Assembly (NCBI RefSeq): GCF_019458805.1
Contig: NZ_JAIBOA010000003.1
Coordinates: 372,001 to 436,000 of the forward strand
Source: Actinomadura parmotrematis
GTDB taxonomy: Bacteria; Actinomycetota; Actinomycetes; Streptosporangiales; Streptosporangiaceae
Direction: 5' to 3'
Length of the DNA: 64,000 nt
This document shows positions 46,119 to 53,752 of the stretch, piece by piece. The notes beneath the pieces were generated by a model. It saw only the letters and a list, made by a program, of their open reading frames with translations. It was not told the DNA's origin and searched no databases. The translations under genes and the position numbers were made by a program. Every line of letters begins with the position of its first letter. Positions within the stretch are counted from its first letter, which is position 1.

Positions 46119-47314
46119 ACGGCACCCGCGCCCGGCGGCTCGCCGCCCTGCTCGCCCTCGCCGCGGCCGCCCTGTGCGGCGCCCCCGCGCACGCCGCGCC
46201 CGGCGACCCGGCGCCCGCCGGCGACGCCTTCTACGTCCCGCCGAGCCCGCTGCCCGACGGAAAGCCCGGCGACGTCATCCGCTGGCGCCCGTCCAAGGCC
46301 GGCCCGCCGACCGCGCGCGGCCTCGCCGACGCCTGGCAGGTCATGTACCTGTCCACGGACGGTCTCGGCCGCCCCGACGCCGTCACCGGCACCGTCCTCG
46401 TCCCGAAGTCCGCCGACCGCGCCACCGCGCCGATCGTCGGGTTCGCGCCCGGGACGAGCGGCCCGGCGTTCCGCTGCGCGCCGTCCAAGTTCATCGACCA
46501 GGGCGCCTTCTACGAGCAGCCCGCGATCAACGACATGCTGCGCGCCGGGTACGCCGTCGCCGCCACCGACTACGAGGGCTACCACCCCGACCCGAAGACC
46601 ACCTACATGACGGGCCGGTCCATGGGGCCCGCCCTCATGGACGCCGTCCGCGCGGCGCAGCGGCTGCCCGCCGCCGGGCTGTCGGCCGACGCCGAGGTCG
46701 CGTTCCGCGGCTACTCGCAGGGCGGCGGCGCGTCCATGTGGGCGGGGGAGATGCAGCCGACGTACGCGCCCGAGCTGAAGCTCGCCGGCGTCGTCGGCGG
46801 CGGCGTCCCGGCCGACCTCGTCCAGGTCGCGCTGCCGCTGAACGGCAAGCGCGGCTCGGGGTTCCTGTTCGACGCCATGATCGGCCTGGACAACGCCTAC
46901 CCCGAGCTGGCCCTCGACTCCTACCTCAAGGACGCCGGCCGCACCGCGTTCGCCGACCTCAACGCCAACGCCTGCACGCTCGAACTGCTGACGCAGTACA
47001 GCGGCAAGCTCATCACGCCCTACATGACGAAGTCGCCGTTCTCCGACCCCGCCTGGCAGGCGCGCGTCACCGAGAACCGGCTGGGCGGCTCCCCGATCAA
47101 GGTGCCGGTCCTGCACTACCACGGCACCAAGGACGACATCGTGGCCATCGGCCAGGACCGGACGCTGCGCGGCAAGTACTGCGCGCTCGGCGTCCAGGAC
47201 ACCTGGACGACCTACGACGTCGACCACATCACCGGCGTCGCGCGCGGCAACGCCGACGCCCTGGCCTTCATCGCCGACAGGTTCGCCGGCAAGGCACCCA
47301 CCCCGAATTGCTGA
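46115..47314 (+). CDS. Secretory lipase (LIP family, PF03583-like)
   Basis: A 399-residue exported serine hydrolase. Signal peptide RLAALLALAAAALCGAPAHA. The catalytic nucleophile is in FRGYSQGGGASMWAGE, the acid in HYHGTKDDIVAIGQ and the His in DVDHITGVARG. The mature N-terminus DAFYVPPSPLPDGKPGDVIRW is the family opening. Family members cleave triglycerides or other esters outside the cell. Ribosome site AGGAGGG; overlaps the upstream DUF6801 gene by four bases. Confidence 0.92.
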   Translation: MNGTRARRLAALLALAAAALCGAPAHAAPGDPAPAGDAFYVPPSPLPDGKPGDVIRWRPSKAGPPTARGLADAWQVMYLSTDGLGRPDAVTGTVLVPKSADRATAPIVGFAPGTSGPAFRCAPSKFIDQGAFYEQPAINDMLRAGYAVAATDYEGYHPDPKTTYMTGRSMGPALMDAVRAAQRLPAAGLSADAEVAFRGYSQGGGASMWAGEMQPTYAPELKLAGVVGGGVPADLVQVALPLNGKRGSGFLFDAMIGLDNAYPELALDSYLKDAGRTAFADLNANACTLELLTQYSGKLITPYMTKSPFSDPAWQARVTENRLGGSPIKVPVLHYHGTKDDIVAIGQDRTLRGKYCALGVQDTWTTYDVDHITGVARGNADALAFIADRFAGKAPTPNC

Positions 47315-47325
47315 AGGAGCACCCG

Positions 47326-47868
47326 ATGAAGCGCATCGCCCTCACCGTCCTGCTCGCCGCCGCCCTGCCGCTCGCCGGCTGCGGCTCCGACAAGAAGGAC
47401 GACGGCGGCCCGAAGGGCCCCGAGGTCGCCTGGGCCGGCAAGGTCTGCGACTCGGTCAACCAGAGCGCCGCCCAACTGCGGCTGCCCGCCGTGAACGCCG
47501 ACGCCAAGGTCTACAAGAAGAACGTCGTGACGTTCCTCGGCGACGTCGACGCCCGCCTGGAGTCGATGGAGATCGGCCTCACCAAGGTCGGCACGCCGCC
47601 CGCGTCGGTGTCCGGCGGGCAGGCGTCGGTGCAGCGGACGCTGGCACGGCTGCGCGCCACCCGCGCCTCGCTGGCGCAGGCCCGGACCCGGCTCGCCAAG
47701 GCCAAGGTCAGCGACCAGGCGTCGCTGCGCCGGGAGCTGACCTCGCTCAACAAGATCATGGTCGCCTCGGCCACCTACAAGGGCCCCGCCCAGGACCTGC
47801 AGAAGGCCAACCCGGCGCTGGACAAGGCGTTCGACTCGGCGGCGTCCTGCGCGAAGCAGAAGGCGTAG
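47326..47868 (+). CDS. Small lipoprotein of unknown function
   Basis: A 180-residue lipoprotein with lipobox LAGC (Cys about residue 19) followed by a charged linker. The mature part is mainly helical (VNADAKVYKKNVVTFLGDVD, QRTLARLRATRASLAQARTR) and ends in a Cys-containing helix; two Cys in the mature part may bridge. AAGGAG ribosome site, 11 bp after the lipase stop, so it is the last gene of the unit. No family recognised. Confidence 0.82.
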   Translation: MKRIALTVLLAAALPLAGCGSDKKDDGGPKGPEVAWAGKVCDSVNQSAAQLRLPAVNADAKVYKKNVVTFLGDVDARLESMEIGLTKVGTPPASVSGGQASVQRTLARLRATRASLAQARTRLAKAKVSDQASLRRELTSLNKIMVASATYKGPAQDLQKANPALDKAFDSAASCAKQKA

Positions 47869-47880
47869 CCCCCGGCGTTC

Positions 47881-47921
47881 GGCCCCGGCGCGGACGCGCG
47901 CGCCGGGGCCTCGCGTTTTTC
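47881..47921 (+). terminator. Terminator of the DUF6801-lipase unit
   Basis: 12-bp G/C stem (47881-47892 with 47899-47910), 6-nt loop and a trailing TCGCGTTTTT, a classical intrinsic terminator. Confidence 0.92.
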
Positions 47922-47937
47922 GGAACACCCCCGGAAA

Positions 47938-47951
47938 TGACCGGGTGGTCT
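47938..47951. repeat. Solitary 14-bp motif like the ends of the 102-bp element
   Basis: TGACCGGGTGGTCT, differing only at the last base from the outer 14-mers of the palindromic elements; no 62-bp centre follows. It lies in an AT-rich promoter-like gap before PucR 2. Confidence 0.5.
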
Positions 47952-48049
47952 TATTAAACGGCCCGAGATTTCACGGCCGAAGGTATTTCCCTCCGCACAA
48001 TCGGCGAGGGCCTGATTACGTGATCCTTGACGGGTCGGAATTCCACGCG

Positions 48050-49324
48050 ATGCGGGAGTCCCCTTTGCCCACTGCACCCCTGCCCGAAACGCCTTCGCCC
48101 GCCGCGCCCCTTTCGGTCGCGCCCTTGGACCTCCGCCCGTTCGACGCCATTCCCGCATGGGTCGGCGCGCGATTGCGGCTCGCCCTCGACGGCGCCGCCG
48201 ACGACCTGATCCACGAACTGCTCGGCCACGGGCACGGGCCCCCGCTCGACCCGCCGGCCCGCGACGAGGACGGCCTCCGCGCCGTCGTCCGCGCGGGCCT
48301 CCGCCACTTCTGCGACCTGCTGGAGGACCCCGCCACCGGCTGGGACGGCGTCGCGGCCCGCTACCGCGACGTCGGCCGCGCCATGGCGCGCAACGGCCGC
48401 GACCCGGCGGAGGCGCACCGGGCGCTCCGCCGCGCCGCGCTCGCCGCCTGGCGCGGCATCGGCTCCTTCACCGCCGTCCTGGACCTCGACCAGGACGTCC
48501 TCGGGCAGCTCATGGAGGCCCAGTTCGGCTACCTGGACGCGCTGTCGTCCCTGGTCACCGCCGGGTACCAGGCCGAGTACCAGGAGGCCGCCGAGACGGT
48601 GCGGCGGCACCGCACCCGGCTGCTCGCGCTGCTCCTCGCCGAGCCCGCCGCCGCGCCGCACGAGACCGGCGCGCTCGCCGCGCGGGCGCGCTGGCCGCTG
48701 CCGCGGACCGTCGCGGCCGCCGCCGTCCGCCCCCGCCACGGCGGCGCGTCCCGCCTCGCCGTCCCCGACGACCTGCTCGTCGACTTCGGCGGCCCCGAAC
48801 CGCACATGCTGCTGCCCGGCGACGGCAGCGGCCGCGGCGGCGACGGCGCGGCCGCCCTGGAGGCGCTCGCGCCCGACTGGATCGTCGCGGTCGGCCCGGC
48901 CGTCCCGACGGCCCGCGCCCGGGAGTCCCTGCGCTGGGCCCGCGACACGCTGACGCTCGCGGTGCGCGGCGTCGTCCCCTCCGCCGGGCTCGTGCGGAGC
49001 GCCGAGCACCTGGCGCCGCTGGTGGTGTTCCGCGCCGGCGAGCTGATCGACGACGCGGCCGGCGCGCGCCTCGCGCCGCTCAGCCGCCTCGCGCCCGCGC
49101 AGCGCGACCGCCTCACCCGCACCCTGCTGGCGCTGCTGGAGAGCAACTTCAACGCCGCGCAGGCCAGCAAGCGGCTGAGCGTGCACCCGCAGACCGTCCG
49201 CTACCGGCTCCGGCAGCTCGAAGGGCTGTTCGGCGACGGCCTGCGCGACCCGCGCCGCTGCCTGGAACTGGAGCTGATCCTGCACGCCCGGCTCGCGGCG
49301 CGCGCGGCGGGCGGCCCGTTGTGA
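48050..49324 (+). CDS. PucR-family transcriptional regulator 2
   Basis: About 424 residues from ATG 48050 (TTG 48065 is an alternative with closer GGAG spacing). A helical sensor domain (LRHFCDLLEDPATGWDGVAARY, MEAQFGYLDALSSLVTAGYQ) and the helix-turn-helix AAQASKRLSVHPQTVRYRLR followed by QLEGLFGDGLRDPRR. It follows the DUF6801-lipase unit after its terminator; with PucR 1 it brackets that unit. Confidence 0.9.
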   Translation: MRESPLPTAPLPETPSPAAPLSVAPLDLRPFDAIPAWVGARLRLALDGAADDLIHELLGHGHGPPLDPPARDEDGLRAVVRAGLRHFCDLLEDPATGWDGVAARYRDVGRAMARNGRDPAEAHRALRRAALAAWRGIGSFTAVLDLDQDVLGQLMEAQFGYLDALSSLVTAGYQAEYQEAAETVRRHRTRLLALLLAEPAAAPHETGALAARARWPLPRTVAAAAVRPRHGGASRLAVPDDLLVDFGGPEPHMLLPGDGSGRGGDGAAALEALAPDWIVAVGPAVPTARARESLRWARDTLTLAVRGVVPSAGLVRSAEHLAPLVVFRAGELIDDAAGARLAPLSRLAPAQRDRLTRTLLALLESNFNAAQASKRLSVHPQTVRYRLRQLEGLFGDGLRDPRRCLELELILHARLAARAAGGPL

Positions 49325-49445
49325 ACCGGCTGACAAAACCGGCGGGGAACCCCTCCCCCCGCACAGGAGCCTTCGAGCGGCCGGTCCCCGTACCGTGCCG
49401 TGACCACCGGATGATCTGCGACGACGGACGACGGGTGAGCACCTC

Positions 49446-51050
49446 ATGATCGGACCAGCGGAGTTCGGCGACCGGACGCGGGCGGCCGCCCGCGTCGGCG
49501 GGATGTTCGCCCGCAGCGGCCTCTGGCGGCCCGGCCCGCCCGTGCGGGTCGCCCGCCAGCTCGCCCAGCTGCGCAAGTGGGGCACCCTGCTCGGCGGCAC
49601 CGTGGCCTCGGCCGCCGCCCGCGACCCGGCCCGCCCCGCGCTCGTCGACGAGCGCGGCACCGTCGGCTACGCCGAGCTGGACCGGCGCACCGACCGGCTC
49701 GCCCTCGCCCTCGGCCGGTTCGGCGACCCGGCCCGCGTCGCGGTGCTCTGCCGCAACCACCGCGGCATGGTCGAGACGCTCGTGGCGTGCAGCAAGCGCG
49801 GCGCCGACGTCGTCCTGCTGAACACCGGCATGAGCACCGACCAGCTCCTCGGCGTGCTGGAACAGCAGCACGTGGACGTCGTCGTCGCCGACTCCGGCTT
49901 CGCCGACTTCCTCGCCGCCGTGCCCGCCAAGGTGCGGGCGGTGGTGGCCGACGACGGCGGCCTGGACGCGCTCGTCCGCGACGCCCCCGACGCCGACGTC
50001 GCCCCGCCCGGCCACGCCGGCCGCACCATCATGCTGAGCTCGGGCACCACCGGCGCCCCGAAGGGCGCCGACCGGCACAGCAGGCCGGGCCTCAGCCCGC
50101 TCGCCTCGATCCTGTCGCGCATCCCGCTCCGCGTGCACGAGCGGATGCTCATCGAGGCGCCGCTCTTCCACACCTGGGGCTACGCGATGCTCCAGGCGGC
50201 GATCTCGCTGCGCGCCACCGTCGTCCTGCGCGAGCGGTTCGACCCCGCCGGGACGCTCGCCGCGCTCCGCGACCACGCCTGCACCGCGCTCATCGCCGTC
50301 CCGGTGATGCTCCAGCGGATGCTGGAGCTGGCGCCCGAGACGATCGGCGCCTTCGACCACTCCGCGCTCCGCATCACCGCCGTCAGCGGCTCGGCGCTGC
50401 CCGGCGCCCTCGCGACCGCCTACATGGACGCCTTCGGCGACGGCCTCTACAACCTGTACGGGTCGACGGAGGCGTCCTGGGTGACCATCGCGACGCCCGC
50501 CGACCTGCGGCGGCGGCCCGACACCGCCGGCACCCCGCCGCCCGGCACCCGGCTGGCGATCCTGGACGCGGCGGGCGAGCCCGTCCCGACCGGCGTCACC
50601 GGCCGCATCTTCGCCGCCAACGAGCTGCTGTTCGCCGGCTACACCAGCGGCGGCGGCAAGGAGATGCGGGACGGCCTGATGAGCCTCGGCGACCTCGGGC
50701 ACCTCGACGGCGACGGGCGGCTGTTCGTGGACGGCCGCGACGACGACATGATCGTGTCGGGCGGGGAGAACATCTTCCCCGGCGCCGTCGAGGAGGTGCT
50801 GCTGCGCATGCCGCAGCTCCGCGAGGCCGCCGTGCTGGGCGTCCCCGACGCCGAGTTCGGCGAGCGGCTCGCCGCCTACGTCGTCCTCGCCGAGGGCGCG
50901 GCGGCGACCGTGGACGACGTCCGCGCGCACGTCCGCGAGCACCTGGCGCGCTTCGCCGTCCCGCGCGACGTGCACTTCCTGCCCGAGCTGCCGCGCAACG
51001 CCACCGGCAAGGTCCTGCGCCGCGACCTCCCCCGCACCGAACCCGCCTGA
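49446..51050 (+). CDS. Acyl-CoA synthetase (AMP-binding enzyme)
   Basis: A 534-residue ANL-superfamily enzyme activating a fatty or other carboxylic acid to its CoA thioester through an acyl-AMP. P-loop IMLSSGTTGAPKGA, LYGSTEASW, the GDLGHLDGDGRLFVDGRDDD hinge and catalytic-Lys NATGKVLRRD are all present. The PSGT-to-N-terminal RARKWGTLLGG-like region resembles FadD2/FadD12-type enzymes of actinobacteria. With the lipase upstream, an extracellular-lipid-to-CoA route is conceivable. The TGA stop doubles as the first bases of palindromic element copy 3. Confidence 0.92.
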   Translation: MIGPAEFGDRTRAAARVGGMFARSGLWRPGPPVRVARQLAQLRKWGTLLGGTVASAAARDPARPALVDERGTVGYAELDRRTDRLALALGRFGDPARVAVLCRNHRGMVETLVACSKRGADVVLLNTGMSTDQLLGVLEQQHVDVVVADSGFADFLAAVPAKVRAVVADDGGLDALVRDAPDADVAPPGHAGRTIMLSSGTTGAPKGADRHSRPGLSPLASILSRIPLRVHERMLIEAPLFHTWGYAMLQAAISLRATVVLRERFDPAGTLAALRDHACTALIAVPVMLQRMLELAPETIGAFDHSALRITAVSGSALPGALATAYMDAFGDGLYNLYGSTEASWVTIATPADLRRRPDTAGTPPPGTRLAILDAAGEPVPTGVTGRIFAANELLFAGYTSGGGKEMRDGLMSLGDLGHLDGDGRLFVDGRDDDMIVSGGENIFPGAVEEVLLRMPQLREAAVLGVPDAEFGERLAAYVVLAEGAAATVDDVRAHVREHLARFAVPRDVHFLPELPRNATGKVLRRDLPRTEPA

Positions 51051-51149
51051 CCCCCTGGTCACCCCTCGTCGAGATGCGGCGTGTTGGCCTCTGGGAGCGC
51101 TCCCAGAGGCCAACACGCCGCAAGTCAACGAGGGACGACCGGGTGGTCA
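51048..51149. repeat. 102-bp palindromic element, copy 3
   Basis: Outer 14-mers TGACCCCCTGGTCA (51048-51061) and CGACCGGGTGGTCA (51136-51149), 6-bp spacers, 62-bp centre (51068-51129) with a perfect 48-bp core and no loop. The left arm is type A (GAGATGCGG), the right type B (GACTTGCGG on its strand): a hybrid. It provides the stop codons of both convergent neighbours. Confidence 0.93.
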
Positions 51150-51542
51150 GGGGGCGGGGGCCTCCACGGTGAACCACAGGTTGGTCTCGTCGGGGCTCTG
51201 CTCCAGGCCCCATTCGGCGGCCAGCGCGTCGATGACGGCGAGGCCGCGGCCGTGGTCGAGGCGGTGGTGCGCGCCCTCCTCGCGCGGGGTCGGGCCGCCG
51301 TCGCGGACCTCGACGCGGACCCGCCGGTCGCCGCCGCGCACCGCGACCCGGATGAGGCCCGACCCGTGCAGCACCGCGTTGGCGATGGCCTCGGCCGCCA
51401 TCAGCTCGACGTCGTCGAGGGCCTCGGCATCGGCCAGCACCTTGGCGGCGCGCTCGCGGACGGTGCGGCGGGCGGCCTGCCCGGACTCGCGGCCCGCCGT
51501 CACCAGCAGCGGCTCGCCGATCGGGTGCAGGGCCGCGGTCAC
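51147..51542 (-). CDS. RsbW-like ATP-binding protein (HATPase_c_2)
   Basis: A 131-residue single GHKL ATPase domain of the anti-sigma/regulator type very abundant in actinomycetes. N-box ELMAAEAIANAVLHGSGLI, G1 box VRDGGPTP and G2-like GRGLAVIDALAAEWG are present. It probably binds an anti-anti-sigma factor or sigma partner not encoded here. GTG start. The stop codon is formed by the last bases of the palindromic element. Confidence 0.9.
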   Translation of the reverse strand: MTAALHPIGEPLLVTAGRESGQAARRTVRERAAKVLADAEALDDVELMAAEAIANAVLHGSGLIRVAVRGGDRRVRVEVRDGGPTPREEGAHHRLDHGRGLAVIDALAAEWGLEQSPDETNLWFTVEAPAP

Positions 51543-51993
51543 GGCCGCCCGCCCGGATGGACGGCGCGGGTGCGGGCGGTCGGGCCGATTATCACGGGAT
51601 CACCACACTGAACGGGTCGGGGTGCGGCCGTCCTGGACAGGGACGGGCGGGACGCCACGGCCGGTGCGCGCGGCCGGCCGGGACCGGTCCACGATAAGCC
51701 GAATCGGGGCCGCGCGTGCCGAACCTCGGCCAGATGGCGCGGACGGATGTGCCGCCGGGTGCGCAGAGGGGACGGAACGCCCGCCGCGCCTCCTCCGGGC
51801 CTCCCTCCATAGCGCGACGAAGCGCTATCTCCGCCGATTTTCTGCGCATCGTGTGACAGCTATCGGCGCTCTCCGCCCGAATGCTCAGCCGGACCCACAA
51901 CGCGCCCGGATTCTCCGTCGCCGACCGGGATTTCCCGCGCGCCGCGTTATGCCAGCATCCGGGACAACGCCCCTTCCCACCCCGGAGGCGCCC
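51543..51993. other. 451-bp divergent gap before the EamA-like gene
   Basis: No gene is supported. A short perfect hairpin ATAGCGC-gacgaa-GCGCTAT (51809-51828) sits in the AT-richest part, next to the probable promoters; the rest is unremarkable. Confidence 0.4.
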
Positions 51994-53076
51994 GTGCCCG
52001 CGTTCGTGCCCGAGCCCGCATTCGCGCTGTCCCTCGCCTGCGGCGCGCAGGCCGCCTTCGTCGTCGCCTTCGCCCTGTTCAAGTCCGCGGCGGCGCGGAT
52101 GCCGCCGCTCAGCGCGCGGCGGCCGCTGCTCGCCGTCGCCGACATCCTCGGCGAGCGCCGCTGGCTCGGCGGGTTCGCCGTGCTGATGGCGGGCTTCTCG
52201 ATGGCCGACGTCGCGCTGCTCACCCTGCCCATCGTCACGGCGCTGCCCGCGCACGCGTGCAGCCTGCTCCTGCTGCTCGGGGTGAGCGCCCGCCGGTTCG
52301 GCGAGCGGCTGACCCGCCGGGAGGGCGCGGCGCTGCTCGTCACCGTCGCGGCGATGGCGGTGGCGGCGCTGTCGCTCGCCCTCGCCCCGGGCGCGCCGCT
52401 GTCGGTCGGCGCCCGGCCGCCGCTCGCCGCGCAGCCGCCGTGGTGGGGGATCGCGCTCGTCGCCGTGCCGTCGCTGCTGGTCCCGCTCTGGCTGTTCGCC
52501 GCCCGCGACCGGCTGCTCCCGGGCCGGCACGCCCGGCGCCTCACCGGCGTCGCCTACGGCATCGGGGCGGGCGTGCTGCTCGGCACCGCCGAGACGTGCG
52601 GGCTCGGCATGGCGCTCACCGCGCGCGCCGGGCGGCCGGGGGTGTTCACCTCCTCGTTCCTGCCGATCTTCCTGGTGGCGGGGGTGCTCGGCCTCGGGCT
52701 GCTGTCGATCGGGCTGCAGCGCTGCCGGCTCACGGTGCTGGCGACCGTCCTCACCGTCACCGCCAAGATCCACCTGCTGCTGGCGGCGACGCTGCTGTAC
52801 GGCGAGCCGTGGCCGCGCGACTGGACGGCCGCGGGCGTCCGGGCCGCCGCCGTCCTCGTCGCGGTCCTCGCCGTGCTCGCCTTCCCCCGCTACGAGCGGA
52901 AGCCTCGCCCGGCCGTCCCGCCGGCGCCCGCCGCCCCGGCGCGTCCCGGCTACGTCGGGCGGCGCCGCCGGAGCGCGCAGACGCCCGTCCACGGCATCCC
53001 CGTCCAGCCCCCGGCCCAGCCTTCGGCGTTGCCGCAGGCCCTCCGGGACGGCCGCTGGTACGCCGGGCGGCCCTGA
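51994..53076 (+). CDS. DMT/EamA-like multi-pass membrane protein
   Basis: About 360 residues from GTG 51994 (GGAGG four bases upstream; an ATG at 51949 is possible). Around nine or ten membrane segments, starting ALSLACGAQAAFVVAFALFK, with a central GGFAVLMAGFSMADVALLTL and IFLVAGVLGLGLLSIGLQRC, in the layout of drug/metabolite transporter proteins called DMT family in actinomycetes. The C-terminal 50 residues are Pro/Arg-rich and cytoplasmic. Substrate unknown. Confidence 0.75.
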   Translation: MPAFVPEPAFALSLACGAQAAFVVAFALFKSAAARMPPLSARRPLLAVADILGERRWLGGFAVLMAGFSMADVALLTLPIVTALPAHACSLLLLLGVSARRFGERLTRREGAALLVTVAAMAVAALSLALAPGAPLSVGARPPLAAQPPWWGIALVAVPSLLVPLWLFAARDRLLPGRHARRLTGVAYGIGAGVLLGTAETCGLGMALTARAGRPGVFTSSFLPIFLVAGVLGLGLLSIGLQRCRLTVLATVLTVTAKIHLLLAATLLYGEPWPRDWTAAGVRAAAVLVAVLAVLAFPRYERKPRPAVPPAPAAPARPGYVGRRRRSAQTPVHGIPVQPPAQPSALPQALRDGRWYAGRP

Positions 53077-53080
53077 CCGC

Positions 53081-53701
53081 TCACTCCTCGGCGGCCTGCC
53101 AGAGGCGGTGCAGCGCGTCCGGCCAGAACCGGCTCGGCACGATCATCGTGGCGTCGGTGCCGGGATGGGTGAGCAGCGGGAACGTCCCGGCGCTGAGGCG
53201 CCGCCGCGGCAGGTGCCGGCGGACGACGAGGACGGTCGTGGCGTAGACGGGCGCGCTGCCGACGAGCGCGCGCGGCAGCGGCAGCCGGACCGACCGCCGC
53301 CGGGACCGCTCGGCGAGCATCCGGGCGAGCTCGCGGAGCGCCGGGTCGGCGGGCTCGGTGTCGCGGACGGCGAACAGCCGCGCGGCGACGTCCTGCAGCT
53401 CGTCGGGCATGTCGTCGAACATCGCGTCGGGGCTGTAGATGACGACGGCGGGCAGGTCGCGGCGGCCCGGGTGCAGCAGCGGCGCGTGCGCCTGCACGAC
53501 GCAGCCCCACACCGCGCGGCCCTCGGCGAGCAGCAGGTCCTGGGCGTCGATCACTTGGCGGAGGGCGTCGGCGCCGCCGAGCCGGAGCCAGAGCGGGACG
53601 CCGCTGCGCAGCCCCCGGGCGGTCCGCGGGTCGAACGCCCGCGGCGGCGGCCCGAGGTTGTCGCGGCAGCCCTCGATGATCTCCCGCCCCACCTTCGTCA
53701 T
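53081..53701 (-). CDS. Hypothetical cytoplasmic protein
   Basis: A 206-residue protein starting MTKVGREIIEGCRDNLGPPPR, with LPAVVIYSPDAMFDDMPDEL and RRHLPRRRLSAGTFPLLTHP. No motif is recognised. It is a compact, single-domain composition with normal codon use and a 4-bp gap to the convergent EamA-like stop. Found next to a LuxR regulator transcribed in the same direction. Confidence 0.7.
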   Translation of the reverse strand: MTKVGREIIEGCRDNLGPPPRAFDPRTARGLRSGVPLWLRLGGADALRQVIDAQDLLLAEGRAVWGCVVQAHAPLLHPGRRDLPAVVIYSPDAMFDDMPDELQDVAARLFAVRDTEPADPALRELARMLAERSRRRSVRLPLPRALVGSAPVYATTVLVVRRHLPRRRLSAGTFPLLTHPGTDATMIVPSRFWPDALHRLWQAAEE

Positions 53702-53752
53702 GATTCTGGACGATAGCCCGCAAAGGCGGGTGCGGGGCCCGCGGGGCGGCCG

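Noticed and set aside
51169..51993. Long N-terminal extension of the EamA-like protein
   Set aside because: It is antisense to the RsbW-like gene and Arg/Ser/Pro-rich; a good ribosome site supports GTG 51994.
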